DNA from: CAYURH01 sp964447105
GTDB taxonomy: Bacteria > Patescibacteriota > Saccharimonadia > Saccharimonadales > EFPC-124
DNA: 29,918 bases
NCBI GenBank assembly: GCA_964447105.1
Contig: CAYURH010000014.1
Span: 1-29,918 of the forward strand
Direction of reading: 5' to 3'
Shown: positions 23,009-29,918 of the stretch, piece by piece
Layout: every line of letters starts with the position of its first letter
How positions within the stretch are numbered: the stretch's first letter is position 1
Translations under genes and position numbers: made by a program
Notes under the pieces: model-generated
Told to the model about the DNA's origin: nothing
Seen by the model: the letters and a program-made list of their open reading frames with translations, nothing else
Databases searched by the model: none

Positions 23009-23731
23009 TTATTTACCGTGCCGGCGTTCGCGCTGGGCGAAATCGTCACAAAGAGTGTGGAGCATATCTGCAGTAAAATCAGGCCACAGCATGTCGGGGA
23101 AGGCGTATTGTGATTCGGCTGTGAGAAAGCTGTAGAATCCACCGCTGTTGTGCGGGTCGTCAGCGACGCCGGTGCGAATAATGAGGTCGACGTCGGGCAG
23201 GTGACCGCTCCAGGCACAGCGACGGAGCAACGCTTCGCCTTCTAGTGCCGTACTCGGGATTTCTTCCAGCTGTTTGCCGAGCATTGCCTGCACTGCAGCG
23301 CCGCGTTCGCGCACGCCATCGTATCCAACCAAGATTGCCAGCGTTGGGCCAGTATTTTTGGCAGTGGTGGCCATAGCGTCGTCGGCAGCTTGCACCGTTT
23401 TGGCGCTGAGCAAATCGCGCCATTCGCCGATGATTTCGATGCGCACTTTTTTGGCCCGCACTGTGGGGTGTTCGGCGAGTTCTTTAAACTTTTTGCGATA
23501 CAAACTATCAAGCGCTTTGACTTGCGCCGTAGCGCGGCTCACAAGATTGGAATATGAACCAATCCATAAACTAACGCATTTGATACCTTCGTCAAACGCC
23601 GCTTCTAGCACGTCGCCAATGTTGGTACCGGCCCGTTCGTACACCGCCGTTTCCAATATGCCATGCTGTTTGGCCCAGCGACGATTGCCGTCCAATATGA
23701 TCGCGAGGTGAGTAATAGGTGATTGTTTCAT
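23009..23731 (-). CDS. uppS: UPP synthase-like cis-prenyltransferase (divergent)
   Basis: The family makes undecaprenyl diphosphate, the lipid carrier for cell-wall precursors. 240 residues from ATG 23731. 'HLAIILDGNRRWAK' (8-21) holds the catalytic Asp14, and the C-terminus 'DVDLIIRTG...WPDF...FAQRERRHG' is typical. Other signatures are changed: the FS.ENW element reads 'GSYSNLVSR', the GH..G element has Glu for His, and the R-ISNF-LWQ element reads 'DDPHNSGGFYSFL'. It may be a diverged UppS or a relative with another chain length. It has a -35/-10 promoter and a ~35-nt leader with a hairpin (23743-23763). Confidence 0.85.
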   Translation of the reverse strand: MKQSPITHLAIILDGNRRWAKQHGILETAVYERAGTNIGDVLEAAFDEGIKCVSLWIGSYSNLVSRATAQVKALDSLYRKKFKELAEHPTVRAKKVRIEIIGEWRDLLSAKTVQAADDAMATTAKNTGPTLAILVGYDGVRERGAAVQAMLGKQLEEIPSTALEGEALLRRCAWSGHLPDVDLIIRTGVADDPHNSGGFYSFLTAESQYAFPDMLWPDFTADMLHTLCDDFAQRERRHGK

Positions 23732-23742
23732 GTCTAGTAAAA

Positions 23743-23763
23743 GGCACTCCGCACGCGGAAGCC
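23743..23763 (-). promoter_or_regulatory. Hairpin in the uppS leader
   Basis: On the minus strand GGC-TTCCGC pairs with GCGGAG-GCC, about 9 bp with one bulged T and a 2-nt loop as drawn (so the innermost pairs must open). It lies 12 nt before ATG 23731. No SD was found between it and the start. Confidence 0.35.
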
Positions 23764-23771
23764 TACATATA

Positions 23772-23800
23772 ACTGTACGGTTTTTAGGGTGACAGGTCAA
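23772..23800 (-). promoter_or_regulatory. uppS promoter
   Basis: -35 TTGACC (plus 23795-23800), 17-bp spacer, -10 TACAGT (plus 23772-23777) on the minus strand. The -35 lies 5 nt from the divergent GNAT -10 box. Confidence 0.6.
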
Positions 23801-23805
23801 ACTGC

Positions 23806-23811
23806 TACAAT
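23806..23811 (+). promoter_or_regulatory. -10 TACAAT of the GNAT gene
   Basis: Ends 6 nt before ATG 23818; leaderless arrangement. Confidence 0.55.
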
Positions 23812-23817
23812 TTAATT

Positions 23818-24396
23818 ATGAGTGAGCTTGTAGTTATAGGTCGTAATCTTTCGCCGCGGGATAGATCTGTTTTTGCAGACACGATCAGAGAAGCCTTTTC
23901 GAAGGATCTAAGCATAGACGACTCTGGCCCAGACGACGTATTCTTCTTTTTACGCGAACAGGCAGATGTTGTAGCTGTATCGCGATATATAAAGATTATC
24001 GGTATAACAATAGGCAGCAAAACTTGGCCCACGCCAGTTTGGGGCAGGTCGCTTGTGGCCGTGCCGCCAGAATTTAGGGGCAGGGGCTTCGGGAAAGACA
24101 TTACTGAATACATGGTGAATTATGGCAAGGGCAGGTTTGAATCGCAGATTGGCATCCACGGAAAAACCGCTCGCGTGGGTCAAAACGCCGGCGGCGGTAG
24201 ACCGTCGCTTTCTGATTTTTATAGAAGCTGTGGCCTTGAGGTAGACGAAGAGATCGGCAGCAAGCTTCTGGTTCCTAACGGCGACGGCACGTTCCGTAAC
24301 CTTTCGCACGCAAACATTTCCCATCTTGCAGGCGACCCATTTATAGCTGCGGTTAAGGCGACTAGCGAATCTGTTATTTTGCCGCGAAGCTGGTAA
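23818..24396 (+). CDS. GNAT-family acetyltransferase-like protein
   Basis: 192 residues. Motif A of the GNAT fold is seen as 'SLVAVPPEFRGRGFGKDITEYMV' (78-100), where R-G-R-G-F-G binds the acetyl-CoA pyrophosphate. A later 'FYRSCGLEV' fits the usual C-terminal GNAT element. The family moves an acetyl group to amines of small molecules or proteins. The substrate cannot be told. Near-leaderless start; polA follows after 19 nt with its own -10 box. Confidence 0.82.
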   Translation: MSELVVIGRNLSPRDRSVFADTIREAFSKDLSIDDSGPDDVFFFLREQADVVAVSRYIKIIGITIGSKTWPTPVWGRSLVAVPPEFRGRGFGKDITEYMVNYGKGRFESQIGIHGKTARVGQNAGGGRPSLSDFYRSCGLEVDEEIGSKLLVPNGDGTFRNLSHANISHLAGDPFIAAVKATSESVILPRSW

Positions 24397-24403
24397 TTTC
24401 AGA

Positions 24404-24409
24404 TATACT
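24404..24409 (+). promoter_or_regulatory. -10 TATACT of polA
   Basis: Ends 6 nt before ATG 24416. Confidence 0.5.
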
Positions 24410-24415
24410 ATTGGT

Positions 24416-26968
24416 ATGAGTGAAAGGCTAGTGATTATCGACGGCAAATCGGTGTTTTACCGTGGTTACTACGCCATGCCTAATTTGGCTACCAAAGACG
24501 GCACGCCCACCGGCGGCGTATACGGTTTTGCAGTAATGGCGCTCGAAGTAGTAAAAAAATTAAAGCCCGACTACGTGTGTGTGGCCTGGGACAAACCCAA
24601 AACCAACATCCGCGCTCGGCTCGAACTATACCCGGCTTACAAAGCTGGCCGCAAACCGCCACCGCCTGATTTTTACGAACAAGTGCCTATTTTGCACGAT
24701 CTGCTGCAGGCGTTGGGCTGGCCGCTGTACGAAGCTGACGATTTAGAAGCCGATGATATTATGGCTGCTTTTGCTAAACAGGCCGGTGCGCAAGACATCG
24801 AAAGCTATTTGGTCACCAGCGACTTAGATGTGCTGCAGCTTATCAATAGCCACACGCATATTTACACGCTGAAAAAAGGCCTGAGCAACATCGAACTATT
24901 TAGTGAAGAATCATTTCGGGCCAAATACGGCGTAAGCCCGCACCAATGGGTGGATGTAAAATCGCTCAAAGGTGATTCATCCGACAATATCCCGGGCGTG
25001 GCTGGCATTGGCGAAAAAACGGCGCTGGATCTCATCAAACAATATGAGACTTTAGACGGCGTATACGAAAACGTGGAACTACTCAAAAAATCAGTGCGCG
25101 ACAAATTGGTGCGCGACAAAGACATGGCCTACCTAAGCCAAAAACTGGTCACACTCATCACCGACATACCGCTCCAACTAAATCTCGACGACGCCAAACT
25201 GCAAAACGGCGTGACGCCCGAATTTGTGGCTATGCTGCGCAAGTTGGAATTCCGCAGCCTGCTGCGCCAAGTAGAAGCGGCCTTGCCCAAAGGTATTAGC
25301 GCCGAGCAACTGGCCGATGCCGAAGCCGAAATCAAACAGCACGAACTGCCGCAAATCCGCGAAAAGAAATTTGACATAGAGGATTTTGCGCCGGGCAAAC
25401 CACGCCTGGTAGCTATCAACCCCGATCTGGATCAGTTGTGGGTCAGCCCCGTGGCTGGGTATTTTACGCGCGTTCCACTGAGTGATGCGCCGCTCAAAAC
25501 ATTGGCCAACGGCCCGATTATTGGCCACGACCTGCGCACCATGCTGCGCACTTTGCTCGACGCGGGCCACGAATGGCCCGGCCCAGTGGGGCACGACACG
25601 CGTATTGCGGCCTTTATACTCAATTCGCTGGCAAGGTCGCGTGAGCTCAGCGACCTGCGTGGTTTTACCATAGACATGGCCGATCCGCATCAGGTGATCC
25701 CATCTATTTGGGAAGCGCACAAAGACCAGCTACTGCAGTTTGAACAATCACCAAATTTGCTCACAGTTGCCAACGACATGGACTTTCCCAGCATCAAACT
25801 ACTGGCCCGCATCGAACATCGTGGCATTCGGCTAAATAGCGAATACCTAAACGACATGAGCGTCAAATTTGCTCTGCGCATCAAGCAGCTTGAACAAGAT
25901 ATTTACAAACAAGCCGGGCAAGAATTTACCATCAACTCGCCACTGCAGTTGGGCCGGATTTTGTACGAAACGCTGGGCCTGCCCACGCAAGGGGTCAAAA
26001 AAGGCAAAACAGGTTATTCCACCGGCGCCACCGAACTAGACAAACTGCGGCCGCTGCACCCCATAGTCGACATGATCACCGAATACCGCGAATACACCAA
26101 ACTCAAAAGTACCTACATCGACGCGCTGCCCAAACTGGTAGACGACCAAGGCAAACTGCACACCACATTTGCGCTCGACGTGGCGCCAACTGGCCGCCTA
26201 AGCAGCAACAACCCCAACTTGCAAAATATTCCCACGCGGTCCGAAATGGGCCACGCCATCCGCACCGCATTTGTGCCAGCCAAAGGTAACGTGTTTGTGA
26301 GTGCCGACTACAGCCAGTTCGAACTGCGCCTCGCCGCGGTGTTGGCTGAGGACATGCACATGATCGACGAATTCAATAACGACGTGGACATCCACGTGGC
26401 TACCGCCGCCGAAGTATACGGTATACCTATAGACCAAGTCACCAAAGACCAACGCCGCAACGCCAAGACCATCAACTTTGGCGTGTTGTATGGCATGAGC
26501 CCGCACGGGTTGAGCGTGGCCGCCAACATGAGCATCCAAGAGGCGCGTGATTTCATCCGCCGTTACTTCGAGCTGCGCGCCAGCGTGCGCGACTACATGG
26601 ACCGCGTAATCGCCGACGCCCAGCGCACTGGCTACGTGCAAACATTGTTCGGCCGCCAACGTCCCACGCCCGATCTGAAAAGCAGCAACTTCGCCGTGCG
26701 CGAAGGCGCCAAACGCGCAGCCATCAACATGCCCATTCAGGGCACCGAAGCCGACCTCATGAAACTCGCCATGCTCGCCATCGAAGAAAAGCTCGGCGAC
26801 CTAGGCCAGCAAATCTTGCAAGTACACGACAGCATATTGGTAGAATGCCCAGCCAAAAACGCCCAAGCAGTGGGGGAGTTGTTGAAAGAGACTATGGAAA
26901 GTATTTACAAGCTGCCGGTGAAGTTGAAGGTGGATGTGTCGACGGGGGGGAATTGGGGGGAGTTGTAG
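24416..26968 (+). CDS. polA: DNA polymerase I, proofreading domain degenerate
   Basis: Fills gaps and removes RNA primers. 850 residues. The 5'-3' exonuclease domain (1-~290) has 'VIIDGKSVFYRGYYA', 'EADDLEADDIMA', 'SDLDVLQLI' and the helix-hairpin-helix 'PGVAGIGEKTALDLI'. Residues ~300-470 correspond to the 3'-5' exonuclease, but the usual DxE motif is not visible, so proofreading is probably lost. The polymerase domain has motif A 'DYSQFELR' (from D631), motif B 'RRNAKTINFGVLYG' (about 679-692) and motif C 'QVHDS' (H804-D805). Leaderless start. The last codons are G-rich. Confidence 0.96.
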   Translation: MSERLVIIDGKSVFYRGYYAMPNLATKDGTPTGGVYGFAVMALEVVKKLKPDYVCVAWDKPKTNIRARLELYPAYKAGRKPPPPDFYEQVPILHDLLQALGWPLYEADDLEADDIMAAFAKQAGAQDIESYLVTSDLDVLQLINSHTHIYTLKKGLSNIELFSEESFRAKYGVSPHQWVDVKSLKGDSSDNIPGVAGIGEKTALDLIKQYETLDGVYENVELLKKSVRDKLVRDKDMAYLSQKLVTLITDIPLQLNLDDAKLQNGVTPEFVAMLRKLEFRSLLRQVEAALPKGISAEQLADAEAEIKQHELPQIREKKFDIEDFAPGKPRLVAINPDLDQLWVSPVAGYFTRVPLSDAPLKTLANGPIIGHDLRTMLRTLLDAGHEWPGPVGHDTRIAAFILNSLARSRELSDLRGFTIDMADPHQVIPSIWEAHKDQLLQFEQSPNLLTVANDMDFPSIKLLARIEHRGIRLNSEYLNDMSVKFALRIKQLEQDIYKQAGQEFTINSPLQLGRILYETLGLPTQGVKKGKTGYSTGATELDKLRPLHPIVDMITEYREYTKLKSTYIDALPKLVDDQGKLHTTFALDVAPTGRLSSNNPNLQNIPTRSEMGHAIRTAFVPAKGNVFVSADYSQFELRLAAVLAEDMHMIDEFNNDVDIHVATAAEVYGIPIDQVTKDQRRNAKTINFGVLYGMSPHGLSVAANMSIQEARDFIRRYFELRASVRDYMDRVIADAQRTGYVQTLFGRQRPTPDLKSSNFAVREGAKRAAINMPIQGTEADLMKLAMLAIEEKLGDLGQQILQVHDSILVECPAKNAQAVGELLKETMESIYKLPVKLKVDVSTGGNWGEL

Positions 26969-26974
26969 TGCAAA

Positions 26975-27487
26975 CTATTTATAGCAATCTTTTACAGTAT
27001 TGTTAAAACACCGAACATCAGGAGCGAGTATTTGCAGGTTGATACTAACGGGCTTCTTACTATTTTTGATATCCATAGATTGGCGCTCTACGAAGAAAGG
27101 TCGCGGGAAATCGTTGCCATTTGCGGTTAGGATATGCATACCGGTGTAGATTGCTGTTGCGGCAAGTATCACGTCGCCTTCTTTATATCTATCTGCCATA
27201 TCCTTGGTAGCGCTATGCGTTCGGTAGCAAGTAGTTAGAGCGGCAGCTATTTTTAGTGCCTGCAGGTCAAGCTCGATTGGTTTTTCGAACTGACTTATTA
27301 GGTTTTTTGTCGTAGCGACTTTACTACGCGCCAGACCTCTATATATTTCGTACGTTGTATAAGCAGAGATGGTTGACTTATAGCCCATAACCTCGAGGTC
27401 TGAAAAAACATGTGCAACATCTGCAGCATAGTCTGGGTTTAAGCCATATACGAGGATGTTAGTGTCTACTAGGAGCAGGATCGACAT
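26975..27487 (-). CDS. PIN-domain protein, probable VapC-like toxin
   Basis: 170 residues from ATG 27487; a TTG three codons upstream is an alternative. PIN nuclease residues are visible: D8 in 'LLLVDTN', E47 in 'TTYEIYRG', D105 in 'EGDVILAATA', and 'TANGNDF' (121-127). These bind the metal that cuts RNA, often tRNA or rRNA. The gene is AT-rich compared with polA, suggesting separate origin. A 52-aa ORF overlaps its start by 29 nt and is placed like an antitoxin. It is convergent with polA with 6 nt between the stops and no hairpin. Confidence 0.85.
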   Translation of the reverse strand: MSILLLVDTNILVYGLNPDYAADVAHVFSDLEVMGYKSTISAYTTYEIYRGLARSKVATTKNLISQFEKPIELDLQALKIAAALTTCYRTHSATKDMADRYKEGDVILAATAIYTGMHILTANGNDFPRPFFVERQSMDIKNSKKPVSINLQILAPDVRCFNNTVKDCYK

Positions 27488-27617
27488 TTGTGGCAATGGA
27501 CTTCAGAATTCTAACAACTGCAGGAATATTGGTTTTTGTAACAACCTTTTTGACTCGAATGTTTTCTTCGGGCAATTTGATTACCTTTGGTTGTGGTCGC
27601 ATCCTTTTGTCCTTCAT
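27459..27617 (-). CDS. Short ORF overlapping the PIN gene, candidate antitoxin
   Basis: 52 residues from ATG 27617 to TAA at 27459-27461, overlapping the PIN gene start by 29 nt in another frame. The N-terminus is strongly basic ('MKDKRMRPQPKVIKLPEENI', Lys/Arg-rich), and a short hydrophobic helix follows. The PIN gene has no SD of its own that I can see, so translation may be coupled. It does not clearly match AbrB, RHH or Phd antitoxins. AT-rich like its partner. Confidence 0.55.
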   Translation of the reverse strand: MKDKRMRPQPKVIKLPEENIRVKKVVTKTNIPAVVRILKSIATNVDPAPSRH

Positions 27618-27724
27618 AATTTAATAATAACAAAAAGAATGCTAATGCATGTTGGGTCAGAGTGCAAGTTTGTTGAACAAAATTCAATAATTACTGTGTT
27701 TATGTATGGATGAATGGCCAAAAT

Positions 27725-27730
27725 ATGCTA
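27725..27730 (+). promoter_or_regulatory. Possible -10 TATGCT of the 27741 gene
   Basis: Ends 10 nt before GTG 27741. Confidence 0.35.
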
Positions 27731-27740
27731 GGATTCCAAA

Positions 27741-27965
27741 GTGAAATTAAATACCGAATCTACAATCATCCAACGCCTTCGCCTCGTCATCGGCGCTTTG
27801 TTGTGTGTAGTAGGTTGCGGTATCCTCATATACCAAACTGAGCTGACGGCTAATTGGGGAGTATCTGCGATATTTGTTGGCTTAGCACTTATCGTGGTTG
27901 GACTTTTGGTTGCTGCTAGCACGAAGTTGATCGATCTTGTTCAGGGTCTTTTGACGTGGTGGTAG
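27741..27965 (+). CDS. Small membrane protein with two predicted membrane segments
   Basis: 74 residues from a GTG. Two hydrophobic segments (about 12-31 and 40-60) are joined by a short polar turn, giving a helical hairpin in the membrane. No family recognised. A small palindrome GCGATA-AC-TATCGC (27966-27979) follows the stop directly. Confidence 0.6.
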   Translation: MKLNTESTIIQRLRLVIGALLCVVGCGILIYQTELTANWGVSAIFVGLALIVVGLLVAASTKLIDLVQGLLTWW

Positions 27966-28014
27966 GCGATAACTATCGCACATAATAATTACTCAAAATA
28001 TATTTAGATTTTCT

Positions 28015-28050
28015 CGGCCGCCGGGGAGCGGAGGGTATCCCCGGCGGCCG
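28015..28050. terminator. 13-bp GC-rich hairpin
   Basis: CGGCCGCCGGGGA (28015-28027) pairs perfectly with TCCCCGGCGGCCG (28038-28050). It lies 22 nt past the stop of the minus-strand lipoprotein gene. No T-tract follows on the minus strand. Confidence 0.65.
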
Positions 28051-28072
28051 TTTCCCTGCGCTACGCGGTCGG

Positions 28073-28888
28073 TTAGAGCAGCTTACCTTGCACGCAGAGG
28101 CGCTGCTTGCTGACCATGCGTGCCCACACCTGGCCGTGCTTCTGCCACTTCAAGCTGTCAGCGGCCAGGGCGTCGCTGCCTTCGCAGGTCGCCACGGCGT
28201 CGTGGAACGCTTGCAGCGAGTACGACTTCCACACGAATTGGCCGTAGTAGGGGTGGGGCCCCACACGATCTACGTGGTTAGCGACCAGGCTGAACCCATC
28301 GTATCCGTTGCTCATGAGCTGGGCAGTGAATTGCGCCTTGTTGGCGTCGGAGATGATGGGGTCGAACGCCAAGCTCACTCCATGCGGCGTTGATATCGCT
28401 ACCCAGCCGCCGGTGATTTGTTCAATGAGCGACCCCGACGGCAGGCCCACCAGGGTGTAGTCGAACTCCTCCGGCGCCTTGCTGTTGGGCAGGGCTACCA
28501 GGAAGCTCACCGCCCCGTCGTCGCTCACCGCTACGCCGTCTTGGAAGCTGGTGTTGCGGTAGCCGGTGATACCAGGCCGGGACGTAGAAGCGTACGCCTC
28601 GTCGTCTATCAGTGCGCCGGGCAGCATGACCTTCATGTTCAAGACGCCCAGGTTCGGGTCGGTGGTCTGGACCCTTATGCCATCGGCGGCGTGCTTGGGG
28701 ATTTCGATGTGCAGGTTGAGCATGTCCACCCCGCCGAACGTGTCGTCGTCGGGCGAGATCATTCGGATGCTGGGCGTGGCCGCTGGCGCGACCGACGACG
28801 CGGACGGATCCGACGCCTGCGATTGCGGACTGGTGCATCCGGTCAGCAGCAGGCCAATGGCTGCCGCAGTGCAGAGAACTCTCCGCAT
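28073..28888 (-). CDS. GC-rich predicted lipoprotein, unknown function
   Basis: 271 residues from ATG 28888, chosen because AGGAGT lies 5 nt upstream and a lipoprotein signal follows. Met-Arg-Arg, a hydrophobic stretch and the lipobox L-T-G-C with Cys18 as the lipid-modified residue are visible. A Ser/Pro/Ala linker (about 19-45) leads to a beta-rich outside domain. The C-terminus has a Cys pair region ('VATCEG', 'RLCVQG') that might form a disulfide. The gene is much richer in GC than its neighbours. An upstream extension in the same frame has no signal and is not used. Confidence 0.82.
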   Translation of the reverse strand: MRRVLCTAAAIGLLLTGCTSPQSQASDPSASSVAPAATPSIRMISPDDDTFGGVDMLNLHIEIPKHAADGIRVQTTDPNLGVLNMKVMLPGALIDDEAYASTSRPGITGYRNTSFQDGVAVSDDGAVSFLVALPNSKAPEEFDYTLVGLPSGSLIEQITGGWVAISTPHGVSLAFDPIISDANKAQFTAQLMSNGYDGFSLVANHVDRVGPHPYYGQFVWKSYSLQAFHDAVATCEGSDALAADSLKWQKHGQVWARMVSKQRLCVQGKLL

Positions 28889-28995
28889 GTCACACTCCTC
28901 GGTTGTGCCTCCGTCACCAAGCGATCGCTGGTAACTGACATAGTGAAACATATATTAGAGTTGTACGCAAGTTTGGGATTTGGCGCCCGGCTGTT

Positions 28996-29001
28996 TACAA
29001 T
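28996..29001 (+). promoter_or_regulatory. -10 TACAAT of the 29008 gene
   Basis: Ends 6 nt before ATG 29008. Confidence 0.55.
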
Positions 29002-29007
29002 AGGCTT

Positions 29008-29571
29008 ATGCCAAACGAAGCCATCAAGATTTTAGGGCCATTATCGATACTCATTATGTTTGTGGCCGCTGTGGTGCTGATGCGCACATGGCCACAGGGC
29101 AAAAAATCCAGCCTGAGCCAACATGGCGGAGCGCATCGCAAAGCGTATTGGTTGTTTGGTGGGGCTATGACAGTGAGCGCAGTCATGGTTTATGTTTTTG
29201 GCCGCTGGTGGCTGGCGCCGACATTGGGGCTGGTGAATCTGTTTAATATTGCGCTGGCTGCAGCGGTGGCACTGCAGTTGTTTGCCGCGTGGGTGCCGTA
29301 TCGGGGCAATGGCGACAAGCTGAGTGTGTGGCATAATCGGGCGGCCATGAGCATGGCGTTTTTGCTCATGATTTTGGTGGGTTGTATTGTATTTGCGGCG
29401 TCGGCGCCGGTGATTGTGCATGTGGCGGCTGGGGTGGCATTGGCATACATGTTGCTAGCGTGGTATTTATTTTTGTTCCACAAAAAGACGCATGATCATT
29501 TTTTGGTATATCAGCTTATCTATTTGAGTGTGTTTTGTGTTGTGCTGCTCATGGCAGCCTATATACGATAA
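29008..29571 (+). CDS. Multi-pass membrane protein, unknown
   Basis: 187 residues with about six hydrophobic segments (near 8-27, 46-66, 70-95, 112-132, 133-155 and 163-186). A His-rich loop 'LFHKKTHDHFL' lies before the last segment. No transporter motif, signal peptide or enzyme signature was seen. Leaderless start. It ends 14 nt before a GC hairpin shared with the convergent gene. Confidence 0.82.
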   Translation: MPNEAIKILGPLSILIMFVAAVVLMRTWPQGKKSSLSQHGGAHRKAYWLFGGAMTVSAVMVYVFGRWWLAPTLGLVNLFNIALAAAVALQLFAAWVPYRGNGDKLSVWHNRAAMSMAFLLMILVGCIVFAASAPVIVHVAAGVALAYMLLAWYLFLFHKKTHDHFLVYQLIYLSVFCVVLLMAAYIR

Positions 29572-29585
29572 TCTCAGGTGTAGTG

Positions 29586-29619
29586 TGGGCGGCCGCTGTG
29601 CGTGGAGGGCGGCCGCCCA
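29586..29619. terminator. 11-bp GC-rich hairpin between convergent genes
   Basis: TGGGCGGCCGC (29586-29596) pairs with GCGGCCGCCCA (29609-29619). It is 5 nt from the stop of the minus-strand ORF. No T-tract on either side. Confidence 0.65.
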
Positions 29620-29624
29620 GTTGG

Positions 29625-29828
29625 TCAGTGCAGGTGGCGGAGCAAGGCGTGATGCGCCACGGCTCCGTGCGGGTTGCTCCGCGTCAGGTAGTCGACGGCA
29701 CCGGCATACTCCGGCGGCACGCGCCGAATGCTGCTGCCGGGGCCGCGCACCTTGGCGCCGATCATCGGTACTACGCCGAGCGCTGCCTGCACGATCTCGA
29801 AAAGTCTCATTGCTTCCGTTTTCCTCAT
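29625..29828 (-). CDS. GC-rich small hypothetical protein, 67 aa
   Basis: 67 residues from ATG 29828; a second ATG six codons in is possible. An amphipathic N-terminal helix ('MRLFEIVQAALGVVPMI') is followed by a basic, Gly/Pro-rich part and a His-rich end. No family recognised. A good promoter lies upstream (29875-29903) and a GC hairpin follows the stop. Those two signals are the main reason to believe in the gene. Confidence 0.6.
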   Translation of the reverse strand: MRKTEAMRLFEIVQAALGVVPMIGAKVRGPGSSIRRVPPEYAGAVDYLTRSNPHGAVAHHALLRHLH

Positions 29829-29874
29829 CTCGGTTTTTCACTGGACGGGCGGAATGTTGACACACGCAAAAAAT

Positions 29875-29903
29875 ATAGTACCATAATAAGTTTTGTGAAT
29901 CAA
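29875..29903 (-). promoter_or_regulatory. Promoter of the 67-aa GC-rich ORF
   Basis: -35 TTGATT (plus 29898-29903), 17-bp spacer, -10 TACTAT (plus 29875-29880) on the minus strand. The leader to ATG 29828 would be ~40 nt. Confidence 0.6.
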
Positions 29904-29918
29904 GATGTGTATAAGTTC

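Noticed and set aside
27456..27713. 85-codon plus-strand frame
   Set aside because: Antisense to the PIN gene start and its overlapping short ORF; Asn/Cys/Phe-rich composition without a start signal.
28418..29035. 205-codon plus-strand frame
   Set aside because: Antisense to the lipoprotein gene, whose SD, signal peptide and lipobox are convincing; this frame is Arg/Val/Gly-rich as expected of a GC-rich shadow.
29467..29865. 132-codon minus-strand frame
   Set aside because: It crosses the GC hairpin and the end of the 29008 gene; Arg/His-rich composition. The shorter 29625-29828 frame has the better promoter and hairpin placement.

Overview
This window looks like a chromosomal segment of a small-genome bacterium. 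The best guess is a member of the Candidate Phyla Radiation, probably Saccharibacteria (TM7) or a close relative. That is an inference from three things: very compact gene packing, divergent or reduced core proteins (a primase without zinc ligands, a DNA polymerase I with a degenerate proofreading domain, a divergent UPP synthase), and a fused-specificity PGI/PMI. TGA is used as a stop codon, so the code is the standard one and not the Gracilibacteria/SR1 code. No rRNA, CRISPR array, integrase or transposase was seen.

Layout. 1-1271: a GC-rich partial gene, a tiny SD-led ORF and an ASCH-domain gene. 1276-3009: a Pro/Ala-rich protein divergent from bifunctional PGI/PMI. 3011-4105: two GC-rich paralogous genes flanking a 73-bp copy of part of the ASCH gene. 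4122-6218: a MacB/LolD-type ABC exporter (ATPase, then permease). 6279-7125: a small unknown gene, tRNA-Ser(GGA) with a strong terminator, and a structured non-coding stretch. 7126-8371: an MBL-fold hydrolase and a nucleotidyltransferase-like protein. 8386-9821: a leader ORF, an intrinsic terminator and an MFS transporter. 9885-12098: a GC-rich unknown, then divergent C39-like peptidase and unknown genes. 12122-15517: a possible GS/GCS-fold protein and ArgS. 15592-18777: a GC-rich unknown, MsrB, a helical unknown and a YjbR-like protein. 18774-22298: a membrane protein, then dnaG-rpoD. 22364-24396: a GC-rich unknown, UppS and a GNAT protein. 24416-26968: PolA. 26975-27617: a PIN toxin with a short overlapping upstream ORF. 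27741-29918: small membrane proteins, a GC-rich lipoprotein and a GC-rich 67-aa ORF.

Two populations of genes are mixed together. The 'native' genes have moderate GC, and most start with an ATG only 6-10 nt downstream of a -10 box (TATAAT/TACAAT/TATACT), so their mRNAs should be leaderless or nearly so. The others are strongly GC-rich single genes of unknown function. Several of these have a leader with a Shine-Dalgarno sequence, and nearly all end at a long GC-rich hairpin with no T-tract. Two are recognisable paralogs. This scattered set of 'GC-rich ORF + hairpin' units is the most unusual feature of the window and could be an undescribed cassette or lineage-specific family.

Other points of note are a candidate attenuator (30-codon leader ORF, alternative stems, terminator) before the MFS gene; a primase whose four zinc ligands are all replaced; and an ASCH gene fragment that differs from its full copy only at synonymous sites.
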